DNA of 64,000 bases, taken from the NCBI RefSeq assembly GCF_036016195.1, contig NZ_JAYWTM010000007.1, positions 1 through 64,000 of the forward strand, given 5' to 3'. Of the stretch, positions 44,330 to 52,840 are shown one piece after another. Below the pieces are notes generated by a model. The model worked only from the letters and a program-made list of their open reading frames with translations. It did no database searches and was not told the DNA's origin. The stretch is from Brenneria populi (GTDB lineage Bacteria; Pseudomonadota; Gammaproteobacteria; Enterobacterales; Enterobacteriaceae). Within the stretch, counting starts at the first letter, position 1, and every line of letters begins with the position of its first letter. The translations under genes were made by a program, and so were the position numbers.

Positions 44330-44674
44330 TTATTTATTCGCCGCCTGCTCCGGCGCTACTGCGGGATCGGCCGGCAGCTCTCTTACCATCACTCTGACTT
44401 CGTAATTTTTATCCGCGCCTTTCGGCGCGTTCGCGACCAGCTTATTTAACGCCTCGCTGGGGTTGCGCGTCTGAATGGACGCTTCATACAGCGGAATAGG
44501 CGGCGGAAAACCCGGTCCGGCATGAGGGAACTGCGCCATTGGCGCGGGCTGCCGCGGTTTCAGGCTATCTGGGCCGACGCCTTCCGGCCTTGCCGCATCA
44601 GGCGCGGCCCAGACCGCGGCAGAGAGCGCCAGCGTCAGCGCGGAAATGGCGGATAATTTGGTTAGCTGTTTCAT
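44330..44674 (-). CDS. Secreted protein of unknown function
   Basis: The protein is 114 aa with a clear signal peptide (SAISALTLALSAAVWAAPDA) and a proline-rich middle (PAPMAQFPHAGPGFPPPIP). I do not recognise a family. It is on the same strand as the glycine-rich gene 67 bp downstream, so the two may be expressed together. Codon use is like the neighbours. Confidence 0.65.
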   Translation of the reverse strand: MKQLTKLSAISALTLALSAAVWAAPDAARPEGVGPDSLKPRQPAPMAQFPHAGPGFPPPIPLYEASIQTRNPSEALNKLVANAPKGADKNYEVRVMVRELPADPAVAPEQAANK

Positions 44675-44808
44675 AAACCCCTCGTTAATTGAGTTCCTCT
44701 TCGGCTATAAGAAACGCAATCGGGCGAGGCTGCAATGCGCTTTACGCAGATTTATTCTGTGATAACGCAATCTTGTATATTCGTTAACAATTGCTGGCAT
44801 AAGCGGTT

Positions 44809-45234
44809 TTATCGCAGCGCCGCAGCCGGAACGACCCAGGCGCTATCGTGTTTGGTAAAGCCCAGCTTGGGGTAGTAGTCCACCGCTTGCGGCGCGGCCA
44901 GCAGAATGATTTTGCACCCTGAAGAGAGCTGTTGCGCCGTGAGCTGAATCAGTTTTTTCCCTATGCCGCGGTGCTGCATCTCTTCCGATACGGCCAGGTC
45001 GGACAGGTAACAGCAGAAATGGAAATCGGTGACGCTACGGGCAACGGCTACCAGCGCGTCTCCTTGCCAGGCCGAAACCAGCAGGCCGGCGTTTTCCAAC
45101 ATGCCGCTGATGGCGGCGCCGTCGGCCAGAGGACGCCGCGGGCCTAATGATGTTTTGGCCAGTAATTCGATGAACTGCCGGCTGGAAACCGGCGCGTTAA
45201 CTTTATAATCAATGTCCGTCTGCGATGAGTTCAT
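44809..45234 (-). CDS. GNAT-family N-acetyltransferase
   Basis: The protein is 141 aa. The acetyl-CoA site motif is in MQHRGIGKKLIQLTAQQL, preceded by strand CYLSDLAVSEE and followed by IILLAAPQAVDYYPKLGF. The substrate is unknown. The ATG at 45234 with AGGAA upstream is preferred to an in-frame start 30 codons earlier. It is divergent from hpt. Confidence 0.85.
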   Translation of the reverse strand: MNSSQTDIDYKVNAPVSSRQFIELLAKTSLGPRRPLADGAAISGMLENAGLLVSAWQGDALVAVARSVTDFHFCCYLSDLAVSEEMQHRGIGKKLIQLTAQQLSSGCKIILLAAPQAVDYYPKLGFTKHDSAWVVPAAALR

Positions 45235-45388
45235 AATGGTTCCTACTGGTAGAGATGGGGCTGGGCGGCGCTTTCTGGTATACTGCGCGCCCTTAGGCGC
45301 TATCCGTCTGCACTGGCGCATCATCGATAATCCGGGGCGAGCCCTTCTGATGATGCAGAATACCTTTATTCAAAGAGTTATGAGTATG

Positions 45389-45922
45389 ATGAAACATACC
45401 GTGGAAGTCATGATTTCCGAACAGGAAGTTAGGGCGCGCGTTACCGAATTGGGCCGGGAAATCAGCGAACACTATCGCCACAGCGGCAGCGATATGGTGT
45501 TGGTTGGCTTATTGCGCGGTTCGTTTATTTTTATGGCCGATTTGTGCCGAGCGATTGATGTTTCGCACGAAGTCGACTTTATGACGGCTTCCAGCTACGG
45601 CAGCGGTATGAGTACCACTCGCGACGTGAAGATCCTAAAAGATCTGGATGAGGATATCCGCGGCAAGGACGTTTTGATTGTCGAAGATATTATCGATTCA
45701 GGCAATACGCTGAGCAAAGTGCGGGAGATCCTGCAGCTGCGTTCGCCGAAATCGCTGGCCATCTGCACCCTGCTGGACAAGCCGGAACGCCGGGAAGTGG
45801 ATGTGAAGGTCGAGTGGGTCGGATTCGCCATCTCGGATGAGTTCGTCGTCGGCTATGGTATCGATTACGCGCAGCATTACCGCCATCTGCCCTATGTCGG
45901 CAAGGTTATTCCTCAGGAATAA
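45389..45922 (+). CDS. hpt: Hypoxanthine phosphoribosyltransferase
   Basis: Hpt salvages hypoxanthine (and weakly guanine) to nucleotides using PRPP. The protein is 177 aa (E. coli 178). The PRPP loop VLIVEDIIDSGNTL and the region VGLLRGSFIFMADL are intact. The start is MKHTVEVM by alignment with E. coli; in-frame ATGs at 45386 and 45380 are possible. It is convergent with can. Confidence 0.96.
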   Translation: MKHTVEVMISEQEVRARVTELGREISEHYRHSGSDMVLVGLLRGSFIFMADLCRAIDVSHEVDFMTASSYGSGMSTTRDVKILKDLDEDIRGKDVLIVEDIIDSGNTLSKVREILQLRSPKSLAICTLLDKPERREVDVKVEWVGFAISDEFVVGYGIDYAQHYRHLPYVGKVIPQE

Positions 45923-45932
45923 ACGGGGAAAC

Positions 45933-45957
45933 GACGCCCGGAACCGGTCTGGGCGTC
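45933..45957. terminator. Hairpin between convergent hpt and can
   Basis: GACGCCC (45933-45939) and GGGCGTC (45951-45957) form a perfect 7-bp stem in the 43-bp gap. There is no strong T-run, so terminator function is probable rather than sure. Confidence 0.5.
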
Positions 45958-45965
45958 ATGAGCGA

Positions 45966-46607
45966 TCAGGAAAGGGAGGACATTGCGCGGCGATAGCGCT
46001 GTTCCAGCGTTTCCCGACTGGTGGCGCTGATTTCCAGGTTGCGCAGCCGTCCATCCTGAATACCATAAACCCATCCATGGATTGTCACCTTCTGGCCGCG
46101 TTTCCAGGCCGATTGCATTACGGTAGAGTGGCCGAGGTTGTAAACCTGTTCGATCACGTTGATTTCACACAGCGTATTCAACCGCTGTTCGGGAGGCAAT
46201 TCGCCCAGCAGCGAGCTATGCTTGTACCACAAATCACGGATGTGCAGCAGCCAGTTGTTGATTAAGCCCAGCTCCGGGTTTTCCACCGCAGCCTGAACGC
46301 CGCCGCAGCCATAGTGGCCGCAGATGATGATATGTTCCACTTCCAGAACCTCAACGGCGTACTGCACCACGGAAAGACAGTTCAGATCGGTATGAATCAC
46401 CAGATTGGCGACGTTGCGGTGAACAAACAGTTCGCCCGGCTCCAGACTGGTCAGGCTTTCTGCCGGCACGCGGCTGTCTGAACAGCCAATCCACAAAAAG
46501 CGGGGGCGTTGCGCCAATGCCAGTCGTTCAAAATAGCCTGGGTCTTCTTCCACCATCGTTGTCGACCAGCGTTGGTTATTGGCGATGAGCGTTTCAATTT
46601 CTTTCAT
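45966..46607 (-). CDS. can: Beta-class carbonic anhydrase
   Basis: Can interconverts CO2 and bicarbonate in the cytosol. The protein is 213 aa (E. coli 220). Zinc ligands are visible in IGCSDSRVPAE (Cys, Asp) and CGHYGCGGV (His, Cys). The ATG at 46607 (MKEIETLIANN) is chosen by alignment over one 18 codons upstream. It is divergent from yadG. Confidence 0.96.
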   Translation of the reverse strand: MKEIETLIANNQRWSTTMVEEDPGYFERLALAQRPRFLWIGCSDSRVPAESLTSLEPGELFVHRNVANLVIHTDLNCLSVVQYAVEVLEVEHIIICGHYGCGGVQAAVENPELGLINNWLLHIRDLWYKHSSLLGELPPEQRLNTLCEINVIEQVYNLGHSTVMQSAWKRGQKVTIHGWVYGIQDGRLRNLEISATSRETLEQRYRRAMSSLS

Positions 46608-46733
46608 GAAAGTAAATGACCTGTAACAAACAAATAGCAGAGAGGTAATATAGGACAACAATCGCCGTTTGAAAAACGATAGTTGAAGAATTGCAACTGT
46701 AGAACTTACTGATAATAAGGCAACGCATTTTTT

Positions 46734-47657
46734 ATGACATATGCATTAGAACTGTCGCGGTTGACCAAAACCTATTCAGGAGGCGTCAGGGCGCTGCGTG
46801 GCATCGACCTTCGCGTCGAAGCGGGCGATTTCTACGCGCTGCTGGGGCCGAATGGCGCGGGAAAGTCCACCACCATCGGCATTATCAGCTCCCTGGTCAA
46901 CAAAACCGCCGGCAAGGTTAGGGTGTTTGGCTACGATCTTGAACTGGACGTGGTTAACGCCAAACGTCAATTGGGGCTGGTGCCGCAGGAATTTAACTTT
47001 AATCCGTTCGAGACGGTATTGCAGATCGTGGTTAACCAGGCGGGATATTACGGCGTCAAGCGGCATGACGCCTTGCAACGGGCGGAAAAATACCTCAACC
47101 AGCTGGATCTGTGGGGAAAACGCGACGAACGCGCGCGTATGCTGTCCGGCGGTATGAAGCGCCGTTTGATGATTGCGCGCGCGCTGATGCATGAGCCGAA
47201 GCTGCTGATCCTCGATGAACCCACCGCCGGCGTGGATATCGAACTGCGCCGTTCCATGTGGGGGTTTTTGAAAGAACTCAACGCGCAGGGAACGACGATT
47301 ATTTTAACCACCCACTATCTGGAAGAAGCGGAAATGCTGTGCCGTAACATCGGGATTATCCAGAATGGCGAACTGGTGGAAAATACTTCCATGAAGCACC
47401 TGCTTTCCAAACTCAAATCGGAAACCTTTATTTTCGATCTGGCGCTGAAAAGCCCGCTGCCGAACCTCGATGGGTATAAACACCGGTTGCTGGATACCTC
47501 CACCCTGGAGGTGGAAGTGATGCGCGAGCAGGGGTTAAACGGCGTATTCAGCCAGCTTAGCGCGCAGGGGATTCAGGTATTGAGCATGCGCAACAAGGCC
47601 AACCGGCTGGAAGAGCTGTTCGTCGCCCTGGTTAATGGCAATGGAGGAAAAGCATGA
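46734..47657 (+). CDS. yadG: YadG, ABC exporter ATPase
   Basis: The protein is 307 aa (E. coli 308). It has Walker A GPNGAGKST, signature LSGGMKRRLMIARAL, Walker B LLILDEPTAGVD, and switch His in LTTHYLEEAEMLC. It pairs with the permease YadH (4-bp ATGA overlap). The transported substrate is unknown. Confidence 0.95.
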   Translation: MTYALELSRLTKTYSGGVRALRGIDLRVEAGDFYALLGPNGAGKSTTIGIISSLVNKTAGKVRVFGYDLELDVVNAKRQLGLVPQEFNFNPFETVLQIVVNQAGYYGVKRHDALQRAEKYLNQLDLWGKRDERARMLSGGMKRRLMIARALMHEPKLLILDEPTAGVDIELRRSMWGFLKELNAQGTTIILTTHYLEEAEMLCRNIGIIQNGELVENTSMKHLLSKLKSETFIFDLALKSPLPNLDGYKHRLLDTSTLEVEVMREQGLNGVFSQLSAQGIQVLSMRNKANRLEELFVALVNGNGGKA

Positions 47658-48424
47658 TGCGTTTGTATTGGGTGGCGTTGCAGAGCCTGTGGATTAAAGA
47701 GGTGCACCGTTTCGGCCGGATCTGGATACAGACGCTGGTGCCGCCGGTTATCACCATGACGCTCTACTTCATCATCTTCGGTAATCTCATCGGTTCGCGC
47801 ATTGGCGATATGCACGGTTTTGATTATATGCAGTTTATCGTTCCCGGGCTGATTATGATGTCGGTGATCACCAATGCTTACGCCAACGTGGCCTCTTCCT
47901 TTTTCAGCGCGAAGTTTCAGCGCAATATCGAAGAGCTGCTGGTGGCGCCGGTGCCGACGCACGTGACGATCGCCGGTTACGTCGGGGGCGGCGTCGCGCG
48001 CGGTATTTGCGTCGGCGTGCTGGTCACGGCGGTATCGCTGTTTTTTGTTCCGCTGCATGTCCACGCCTGGTGGATTATCGTGTTGACGCTGCTGCTGACG
48101 GCGGTGCTGTTCTCGCTGGCGGGGCTGCTGAACGCGGTGTTCGCCAAAACCTTTGACGACATCAGCCTGATCCCCACCTTTGTGCTGACGCCGTTGACCT
48201 ATCTGGGCGGGGTCTTTTATTCGCTGACGCTGTTGCCGCCGTTTTGGCAGTCGGTATCCAAGCTGAATCCCGTCGTGTATATGATCAGCGGTTTTCGCTA
48301 TGGTTTCCTCGGCATTCAGGATGTGCCGCTGGTCTTTACCCTGTCGGTATTGGTGGCCTTTATCGTGGCGTTTTACCTGCTGGCTTGGTGGCTGATTGAA
48401 AACGGCCGCGGCCTGCGCAGCTGA
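47654..48424 (+). CDS. yadH: YadH, ABC-2 type permease
   Basis: The protein is 256 aa, the same as E. coli YadH. It is an ABC-2 membrane protein with six hydrophobic segments, including IIFGNLIGSRIGDMHGFDYM after TM1 and PLTYLGGVFYSLTLLP near TM5. It forms an exporter with YadG. Confidence 0.95.
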   Translation: MMRLYWVALQSLWIKEVHRFGRIWIQTLVPPVITMTLYFIIFGNLIGSRIGDMHGFDYMQFIVPGLIMMSVITNAYANVASSFFSAKFQRNIEELLVAPVPTHVTIAGYVGGGVARGICVGVLVTAVSLFFVPLHVHAWWIIVLTLLLTAVLFSLAGLLNAVFAKTFDDISLIPTFVLTPLTYLGGVFYSLTLLPPFWQSVSKLNPVVYMISGFRYGFLGIQDVPLVFTLSVLVAFIVAFYLLAWWLIENGRGLRS

Positions 48425-48440
48425 TGCGTCGCCGCACGGT

Positions 48441-48470
48441 CGGGGCGGATGGCGTCGTCATGCCGCCCCC
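48441..48470. terminator. Hairpin between convergent yadH and ssuE
   Basis: GGGGCGG (48442-48448) and CCGCCCC (48463-48469) form a GC-rich stem in the 55-bp gap. No T-run follows. Confidence 0.45.
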
Positions 48471-48479
48471 GGCGTAGGC

Positions 48480-49043
48480 TCAGGCGGTTCGGGAAAACGG
48501 CGGCGCGCTAAAGCGGCTTTGCCGTTCCAGCGCGCGGGAAAAGTCCCGCAGCGAGGCGGTCAGACGGCTCTCCAGCGGCCCGCTTAGCGTCGGGGTCTGG
48601 TCGTAGTGGGTAATCTGGCCGTCTTCGGCGAAGACGCCGTGCAGTATTTCCTGCGCCTTCAGCGCGTTAAGCACCGGCTTCAGGGCATAATCCAGCGCCA
48701 GCATATGGTTGGAAGAGCCGCCGCTGGCCAGCGGCAGAATCACTTTATTTTCAAACGCCCGCTCCGGCAGCAGGTCGAGCAGGGTTTTCAGCGCGCCGGT
48801 GAAAGAGGCTTTGTACACCGGCGTGCTGATAATCACCCCGTCGGCGTCGGCCAACTGATCGATAAACACCTTCAGTCCGGGGCTGTCGAATTTGGCGTAC
48901 AGCAGATCTTCCGGATCGAAATTGAACAAATTCCAGGGAATAACCTCCGTCCCGTGTTCCTCAAGCCAGCGTTGACAATAGATGAGAAGCGCGCTGGAGC
49001 GGGAGGGAAAACGCGGGCTGCCGGCCAGAGTAATAACGGTCAT
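48480..49043 (-). CDS. ssuE: NAD(P)H-dependent FMN reductase SsuE
   Basis: SsuE provides FMNH2 for SsuD-type monooxygenases. The protein is 187 aa (E. coli 191), a flavodoxin-like fold with ITLAGSPRFPSRSSALL at the N-terminus, STPVYKASFTGALK and LPLASGGSSNHMLALDYAL. AGGAGA precedes the ATG at 49043. It is on the minus strand downstream of the sigma-54 activator gene. The usual ssuABC transporter genes are not next to it; the monooxygenases lie across the divergent promoter at 51.6 kb. Confidence 0.93.
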   Translation of the reverse strand: MTVITLAGSPRFPSRSSALLIYCQRWLEEHGTEVIPWNLFNFDPEDLLYAKFDSPGLKVFIDQLADADGVIISTPVYKASFTGALKTLLDLLPERAFENKVILPLASGGSSNHMLALDYALKPVLNALKAQEILHGVFAEDGQITHYDQTPTLSGPLESRLTASLRDFSRALERQSRFSAPPFSRTA

Positions 49044-49387
49044 GGTATCTCCTAAATGGACGTGCATCGGGCAAAATATAAACAGCGCTTAACCATCGCC
49101 GGGCATCCTGAACGGCGCGCCGAAAACGTTTCACCGCGCGGTCCGACGGTTGACGCCTGGAAAATTCCGGGCCGCCGCCGATTTCCGCCGGATAACGATG
49201 GCGCCTGTCGTTCGATTGTCGGGCATAAAATGCGCGGCACCAATTAATGCGGTTTACAGATGGTTAACTAATCTATTACTTGGACAATGGCAGTAGAAAT
49301 ACGATTTTTGACTGTGCATAGCCGAAAACTGCAAATAATATCGCGCGCGCTGTTAATCTGCCGCTTGGCCGCATTTTATGCGGACGC
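49044..49387. other. 344-bp gap between the activator gene and ssuE
   Basis: It should contain the ssuE promoter, but I see no strong sigma-70 or sigma-54 site on the minus strand. Short overlapping frames on both strands (49052-49247) lack ribosome-binding sites and family resemblance. The half near 49250-49380 is AT-rich, as expected for a promoter region. Confidence 0.5.
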
Positions 49388-51358
49388 TCAGTGAGTCCCC
49401 TGCATTGGCGTATCCGTCTCAGTATCGTTCGACATTATTGGCGGCGTGCTGGAGCGGGTTTGCCAAACGGCGTCGCGGATATTGACGGCGCGCGGCAGCA
49501 GTCCCAGGGCGAAGAAGCGGTCGGCGATGATTTGCTGTTCGCGGATAACCTGGGCGTCCATAAAACGGGGCCTGTTGCTGCGGCGCGACAGGGCCAGCTC
49601 CAGCGTGGCGCGCGGCAGTCCCAGTTCGGTCGCAAGCAGGGCGGTGGCCTCCGCCCGCTGGCCGTCGATATAGGCGCCGGTTTTCTGCAACGCGGCGAAT
49701 AGCTGCTGCAAAATATCTTCCGATCGTTCGGAAAACCGGCGCCGGGCCAGATAAAACTGCTGGTTCCGCACCCGCCGCCGCCCGTCGGCGAGCACCCGCA
49801 GATCGCCGTTGCGTTCGGCGTCGCTGAGCAGCGGGTCCCACAGCAGCCAGGCGTCCACCGCCTGATAATCGCTCGGCGCCAGCGGATACTTGGGCGGAGC
49901 ATAGATAATCCGCACGTCCTGCAGGCTCAGGGCGTGTTCGTCGAGCAACTGCACCAAGAGGTAGTGCACGTTGGAGCCTTTGTTGACGGCGATGCGTTTG
50001 CCGCGCAATTCGCCGACGTGGGCGATCGGGCTGTCGCGGGCCACCAGCAGCGCCACGCTCTGCGGCGCCGGCGGTTCATAGGCGACGTATACCAACGGAC
50101 AGCCCTGCGCCTGGGCGAAAATCGGGGGCACTTCGCCGGTGGTGCCGAAATCGATCTCGTCGCTGTGCAGCGCATGCAGCAGCTGCGGTCCCGCCGGGAA
50201 CTCGCTCCACGACACGTTGACGCCTTGGCCGGCGAACAGCGACTCCAGGCTTTGCCGCGCCTTTAATACCCCTAAATTGCCAAACTTCTGATAGCCGATG
50301 CGCAGTTCGCGATCGCCGGCGGCGCGGCGCGGCCAGTTTACCGCCGACGCCGCGCTGCGCCGCGGCTTGACCAGCCCCTGATGCGCCAGCTGGGTGCGCA
50401 GGGTATTGCGGCTGATTCCCAGCAGCGCCGCGGTCTGTATCTGGTTGCCGTTGCAGATATCGAAGGCATTGCGCACCAGCGACTGGGTGACGCGCCGGTA
50501 AATTTGTTTGGCGTCGCTCTGCAAATGGTGGCGGATAACGCGGTCCAGCTCTTCGCTTTGCGTCGGGCCACCGCGCGTTTCGGCCGGGAAGGTCAGGCGC
50601 AGCTGCTGGGGGGCGATCACCGTTTCCCGGCTCAGCAGAACCGCGTTATGCAGGGTATTTTCCAATTCGCGGATATTGCCCGGCCACGGGTAATCCATTA
50701 GCGCCTGGTGCGCCTGCGCGGAGAGCCGAAGCTGCGGCCGCCCCAGCCGCTGGGCGTACAGCCGCAGAAAATGTTCCGCCAGCAGCGGAATATCCTGCCG
50801 GCGCCGGCGCAGCGGCGGCAGGGTGACGGAGGCGACGTTAAGCCGATAGTAGAGGTCTTCGCGAAAGCGTTTTTCGCGGATGGCGTGCGCCAGATCCACA
50901 TGGGTGGCGGCGATCACCCGCACGTTAACCGGGATCGGCCGGCGCGAGCCGACGCGGGTAATCTCTCGCTCCTGCAGCACCCGCAGCAATTTCACCTGCA
51001 GCGACGGGCTCAGCTCGCCGATCTCATCCAGCAGCAGAGTGCCGCCTTCGGCGGCCTCGAACCAGCCCTGATGGGTTTCCGTCGCGCCGGTGAAGGCGCC
51101 TTTCTGATGGCCGAACAGTTCCGCTTCGGCCAGGTTTTCATTCAGCGCGCCGCAGTTGACGGCCAGAAAAGGCTGCTGGCGGCGCGGGCTGTTATGGTGC
51201 AAATAGCGGGCGACCACCTCTTTCCCGGTACCGGTTTCACCAATGAGCAGCACGGTGGCGTCGGTGGGCGCCAGCTGATCCAGTACGTTCTGAAAGGCGA
51301 TGGACGCGGGATCGATCAGCACCGGTTTGTCGGCGGAGAAGGCGCGTCGGTTATGCAT
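49388..51358 (-). CDS. Sigma-54 activator fused to an SsuA-like sulfonate-binding domain
   Basis: The protein is 656 aa. Almost no N-terminal regulatory domain precedes the AAA+ domain, which has Walker A GETGTGKE (about 40-47), the sigma-54 contact loop GAFTGA (87-92) and Walker B LLLDEIGEL (108-116). A Fis-type helix-turn-helix follows (NQIQTAALLGISRNTLRTQL, about 305-325). From about residue 350 to 640 the protein resembles E. coli SsuA without a signal peptide: LRIGYQKFGNLGV, SEFPAGPQLLHAL, FGTTGEVPPIFAQAQG, VDAWLLWDPLL and AVNIRDAVW. That part probably senses an organosulfur ligand in the cytosol. The ATG at 51358 has GGAG 6 bp upstream; an earlier ATG at 51370 has none. It is divergent from ssuD. 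Confidence 0.92.
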   Translation of the reverse strand: MHNRRAFSADKPVLIDPASIAFQNVLDQLAPTDATVLLIGETGTGKEVVARYLHHNSPRRQQPFLAVNCGALNENLAEAELFGHQKGAFTGATETHQGWFEAAEGGTLLLDEIGELSPSLQVKLLRVLQEREITRVGSRRPIPVNVRVIAATHVDLAHAIREKRFREDLYYRLNVASVTLPPLRRRRQDIPLLAEHFLRLYAQRLGRPQLRLSAQAHQALMDYPWPGNIRELENTLHNAVLLSRETVIAPQQLRLTFPAETRGGPTQSEELDRVIRHHLQSDAKQIYRRVTQSLVRNAFDICNGNQIQTAALLGISRNTLRTQLAHQGLVKPRRSAASAVNWPRRAAGDRELRIGYQKFGNLGVLKARQSLESLFAGQGVNVSWSEFPAGPQLLHALHSDEIDFGTTGEVPPIFAQAQGCPLVYVAYEPPAPQSVALLVARDSPIAHVGELRGKRIAVNKGSNVHYLLVQLLDEHALSLQDVRIIYAPPKYPLAPSDYQAVDAWLLWDPLLSDAERNGDLRVLADGRRRVRNQQFYLARRRFSERSEDILQQLFAALQKTGAYIDGQRAEATALLATELGLPRATLELALSRRSNRPRFMDAQVIREQQIIADRFFALGLLPRAVNIRDAVWQTRSSTPPIMSNDTETDTPMQGTH

Positions 51359-51438
51359 AAGTAGCTCCATGGTTACAGCAGTGTGAAAATCCTATCCGAG
51401 TCGCCGGCAAAGGGCGAGAGTGCTCCGCGGCGGAAAAT

Positions 51439-51487
51439 GCTGCTTTTGCAACAGCGAGAGAGGAGGCGGTGCTGCATATGCAATAGC
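51439..51487. promoter_or_regulatory. Two 17-bp repeats, probable activator (UAS) sites
   Basis: GCTGCTTTTGCAACAGC (51439-51455) and GCTGCATATGCAATAGC (51471-51487) agree at 14 of 17 positions, are partly self-complementary and start 32 bp apart (three helical turns). They lie about 60-110 bp upstream of the sigma-54 site, the normal place for a Fis-type activator of this class. Confidence 0.7.
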
Positions 51488-51508
51488 CAACGGAGGCGGG
51501 GTTTTTAT

Positions 51509-51521
51509 TAATTAATTGATT
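51509..51521 (-). promoter_or_regulatory. IHF-site match
   Basis: On the minus strand AATCAATTAATTA fits the IHF consensus WATCAANNNNTTR at every defined position, in an AT-rich stretch between the two UAS-like repeats and the sigma-54 site. IHF bending commonly helps such activators reach sigma-54 polymerase. Confidence 0.6.
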
Positions 51522-51548
51522 TTAAATATTTTTGTGTTTTTTAAATCT

Positions 51549-51564
51549 TGGCATGCATTGTGCT
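51549..51564 (+). promoter_or_regulatory. Sigma-54 promoter of the organosulfur operon
   Basis: TGGCATGCATTGTGCT matches the -24/-12 consensus (TGGCACG-N4-TTGCW) with two mismatches; GG and GC are correctly spaced. It lies 71 bp before the ssuD start, facing the monooxygenase genes. Confidence 0.82.
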
Positions 51565-51634
51565 GACATTGGTTATAACGAAAGCTCGTTTTTCTATCTA
51601 CAAATTAGACATATTGTTATATAGGAAATGCATA

Positions 51635-52825
51635 ATGAGCCAGCCGGCACAACAAGAGATCAAGGTTTTTTGGTTTTTACCCACCCACGGCGACGGCCGC
51701 TATCTGGGCACTACGCAGGGCGGTCGCGCGGTAGATCTGCCATACCTGCAACAGGTGGCGCTGGCCGCCGACAACCTCGGCTATTACGGCGTGCTGATCC
51801 CCACCGGTAAAAGCTGCGAGGATTCGTGGCTTATCGCCTCGGCGCTGGCGCCCATTACCCGCCGCCTGCGTTATCTGGTGGCGGTACGCCCGGGATTGCA
51901 GCCGCCGACGCTGGCGGCGCGCATGGCCGCCACCCTGGACCGTCTGTCCGAAGGGCGTTTGCTGATTAACGTGGTCACCGGCGGCGATCCGGTGGAAAAC
52001 CGCGGCGACGGCATTTTCCTCAGCCACGCCGAACGCTACGAGGTGACGCACGAGTTTCTCACCGTCTACTCCCGCCTGCTCAGCGGCGAAAAAGTGGATT
52101 TTTACGGCAAACACCTGCGCGTCGAGGGGGCGGAAATTCTGTTTCCGCCGGTGCAGAAAAACGGTCCTCCGCTCTATTTCGGCGGCTCGTCGCCGGAGGC
52201 GATCGAGATCGCCGCCAGCCAGATCGACAGCTATCTCACCTGGGGCGAGCCGTTGGAGCTGGTGGCGGAGAAGCTGGCGCAGGTGCGCCGGCGGGCGGCG
52301 GAGGCGGGCCGCGTCCTTAGCTACGGTATTCGCCTGCACGTCATCGTGCGCGAAACCGAGGAGGAGGCCTGGGCGGCGGCGGAGCGGCTGATCGCCCATT
52401 TGGACGAGGAGACCATCGCCAGCGCGCAGAAAATCTTCGCCCGCATGGACTCCGCCGGCCAGCGGCGTATGAGCGCCTTACACCGTGCATTCAGAGAACG
52501 GGGCTCCCGCGCCGCGTTGCGTATTGCCCCCAATTTATGGGCCGGGGTCGGGCTGGTGCGCGGCGGCGCCGGCACCGCGCTGGTGGGCAATCCGCAGCAG
52601 GTGGCCGAGCGCATTGGCGAATACCGGGCGTTGGGCATCGATAACTTTATCTTTTCCGGCTACCCGCACCTGGAAGAGGCGCATCGTTTCGCCGAACTGG
52701 TGATGCCGCTGCTGCCGGTCGCCGGGGCGGCGGAGCGCCAGGCGCGTCAGGTGAATACCGGGCCGTTCGGCGAAACCATCGGCGGCGATACGCGGCCGGT
52801 TAATAAACAGACCAGCGCGAGCTAA
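51635..52825 (+). CDS. ssuD: FMNH2-dependent alkanesulfonate monooxygenase
   Basis: It cleaves C1 and longer alkanesulfonates to aldehyde and sulfite using FMNH2 and O2. The protein is 396 aa (E. coli SsuD 381). A bacterial-luciferase-like barrel with FWFLPTHGDGRYLGTTQGG, the conserved Cys in PTGKSCEDSW, LYFGGSSPEA and LWAGVGLVRGGAGTALVG matches SsuD/MsuD throughout. AGGAAA precedes the ATG at 51635. It is the first gene after the sigma-54 promoter. It could act on methanesulfonate (MsuD role); the sequence alone cannot decide. Confidence 0.94.
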   Translation: MSQPAQQEIKVFWFLPTHGDGRYLGTTQGGRAVDLPYLQQVALAADNLGYYGVLIPTGKSCEDSWLIASALAPITRRLRYLVAVRPGLQPPTLAARMAATLDRLSEGRLLINVVTGGDPVENRGDGIFLSHAERYEVTHEFLTVYSRLLSGEKVDFYGKHLRVEGAEILFPPVQKNGPPLYFGGSSPEAIEIAASQIDSYLTWGEPLELVAEKLAQVRRRAAEAGRVLSYGIRLHVIVRETEEEAWAAAERLIAHLDEETIASAQKIFARMDSAGQRRMSALHRAFRERGSRAALRIAPNLWAGVGLVRGGAGTALVGNPQQVAERIGEYRALGIDNFIFSGYPHLEEAHRFAELVMPLLPVAGAAERQARQVNTGPFGETIGGDTRPVNKQTSAS

Positions 52826-52840
52826 TTCACGGAGGCCGCC

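Noticed and set aside
49052..49247. Two overlapping 63-codon frames on opposite strands
   Set aside because: There is no ribosome-binding site, no recognisable family, and each is the mirror of the other.
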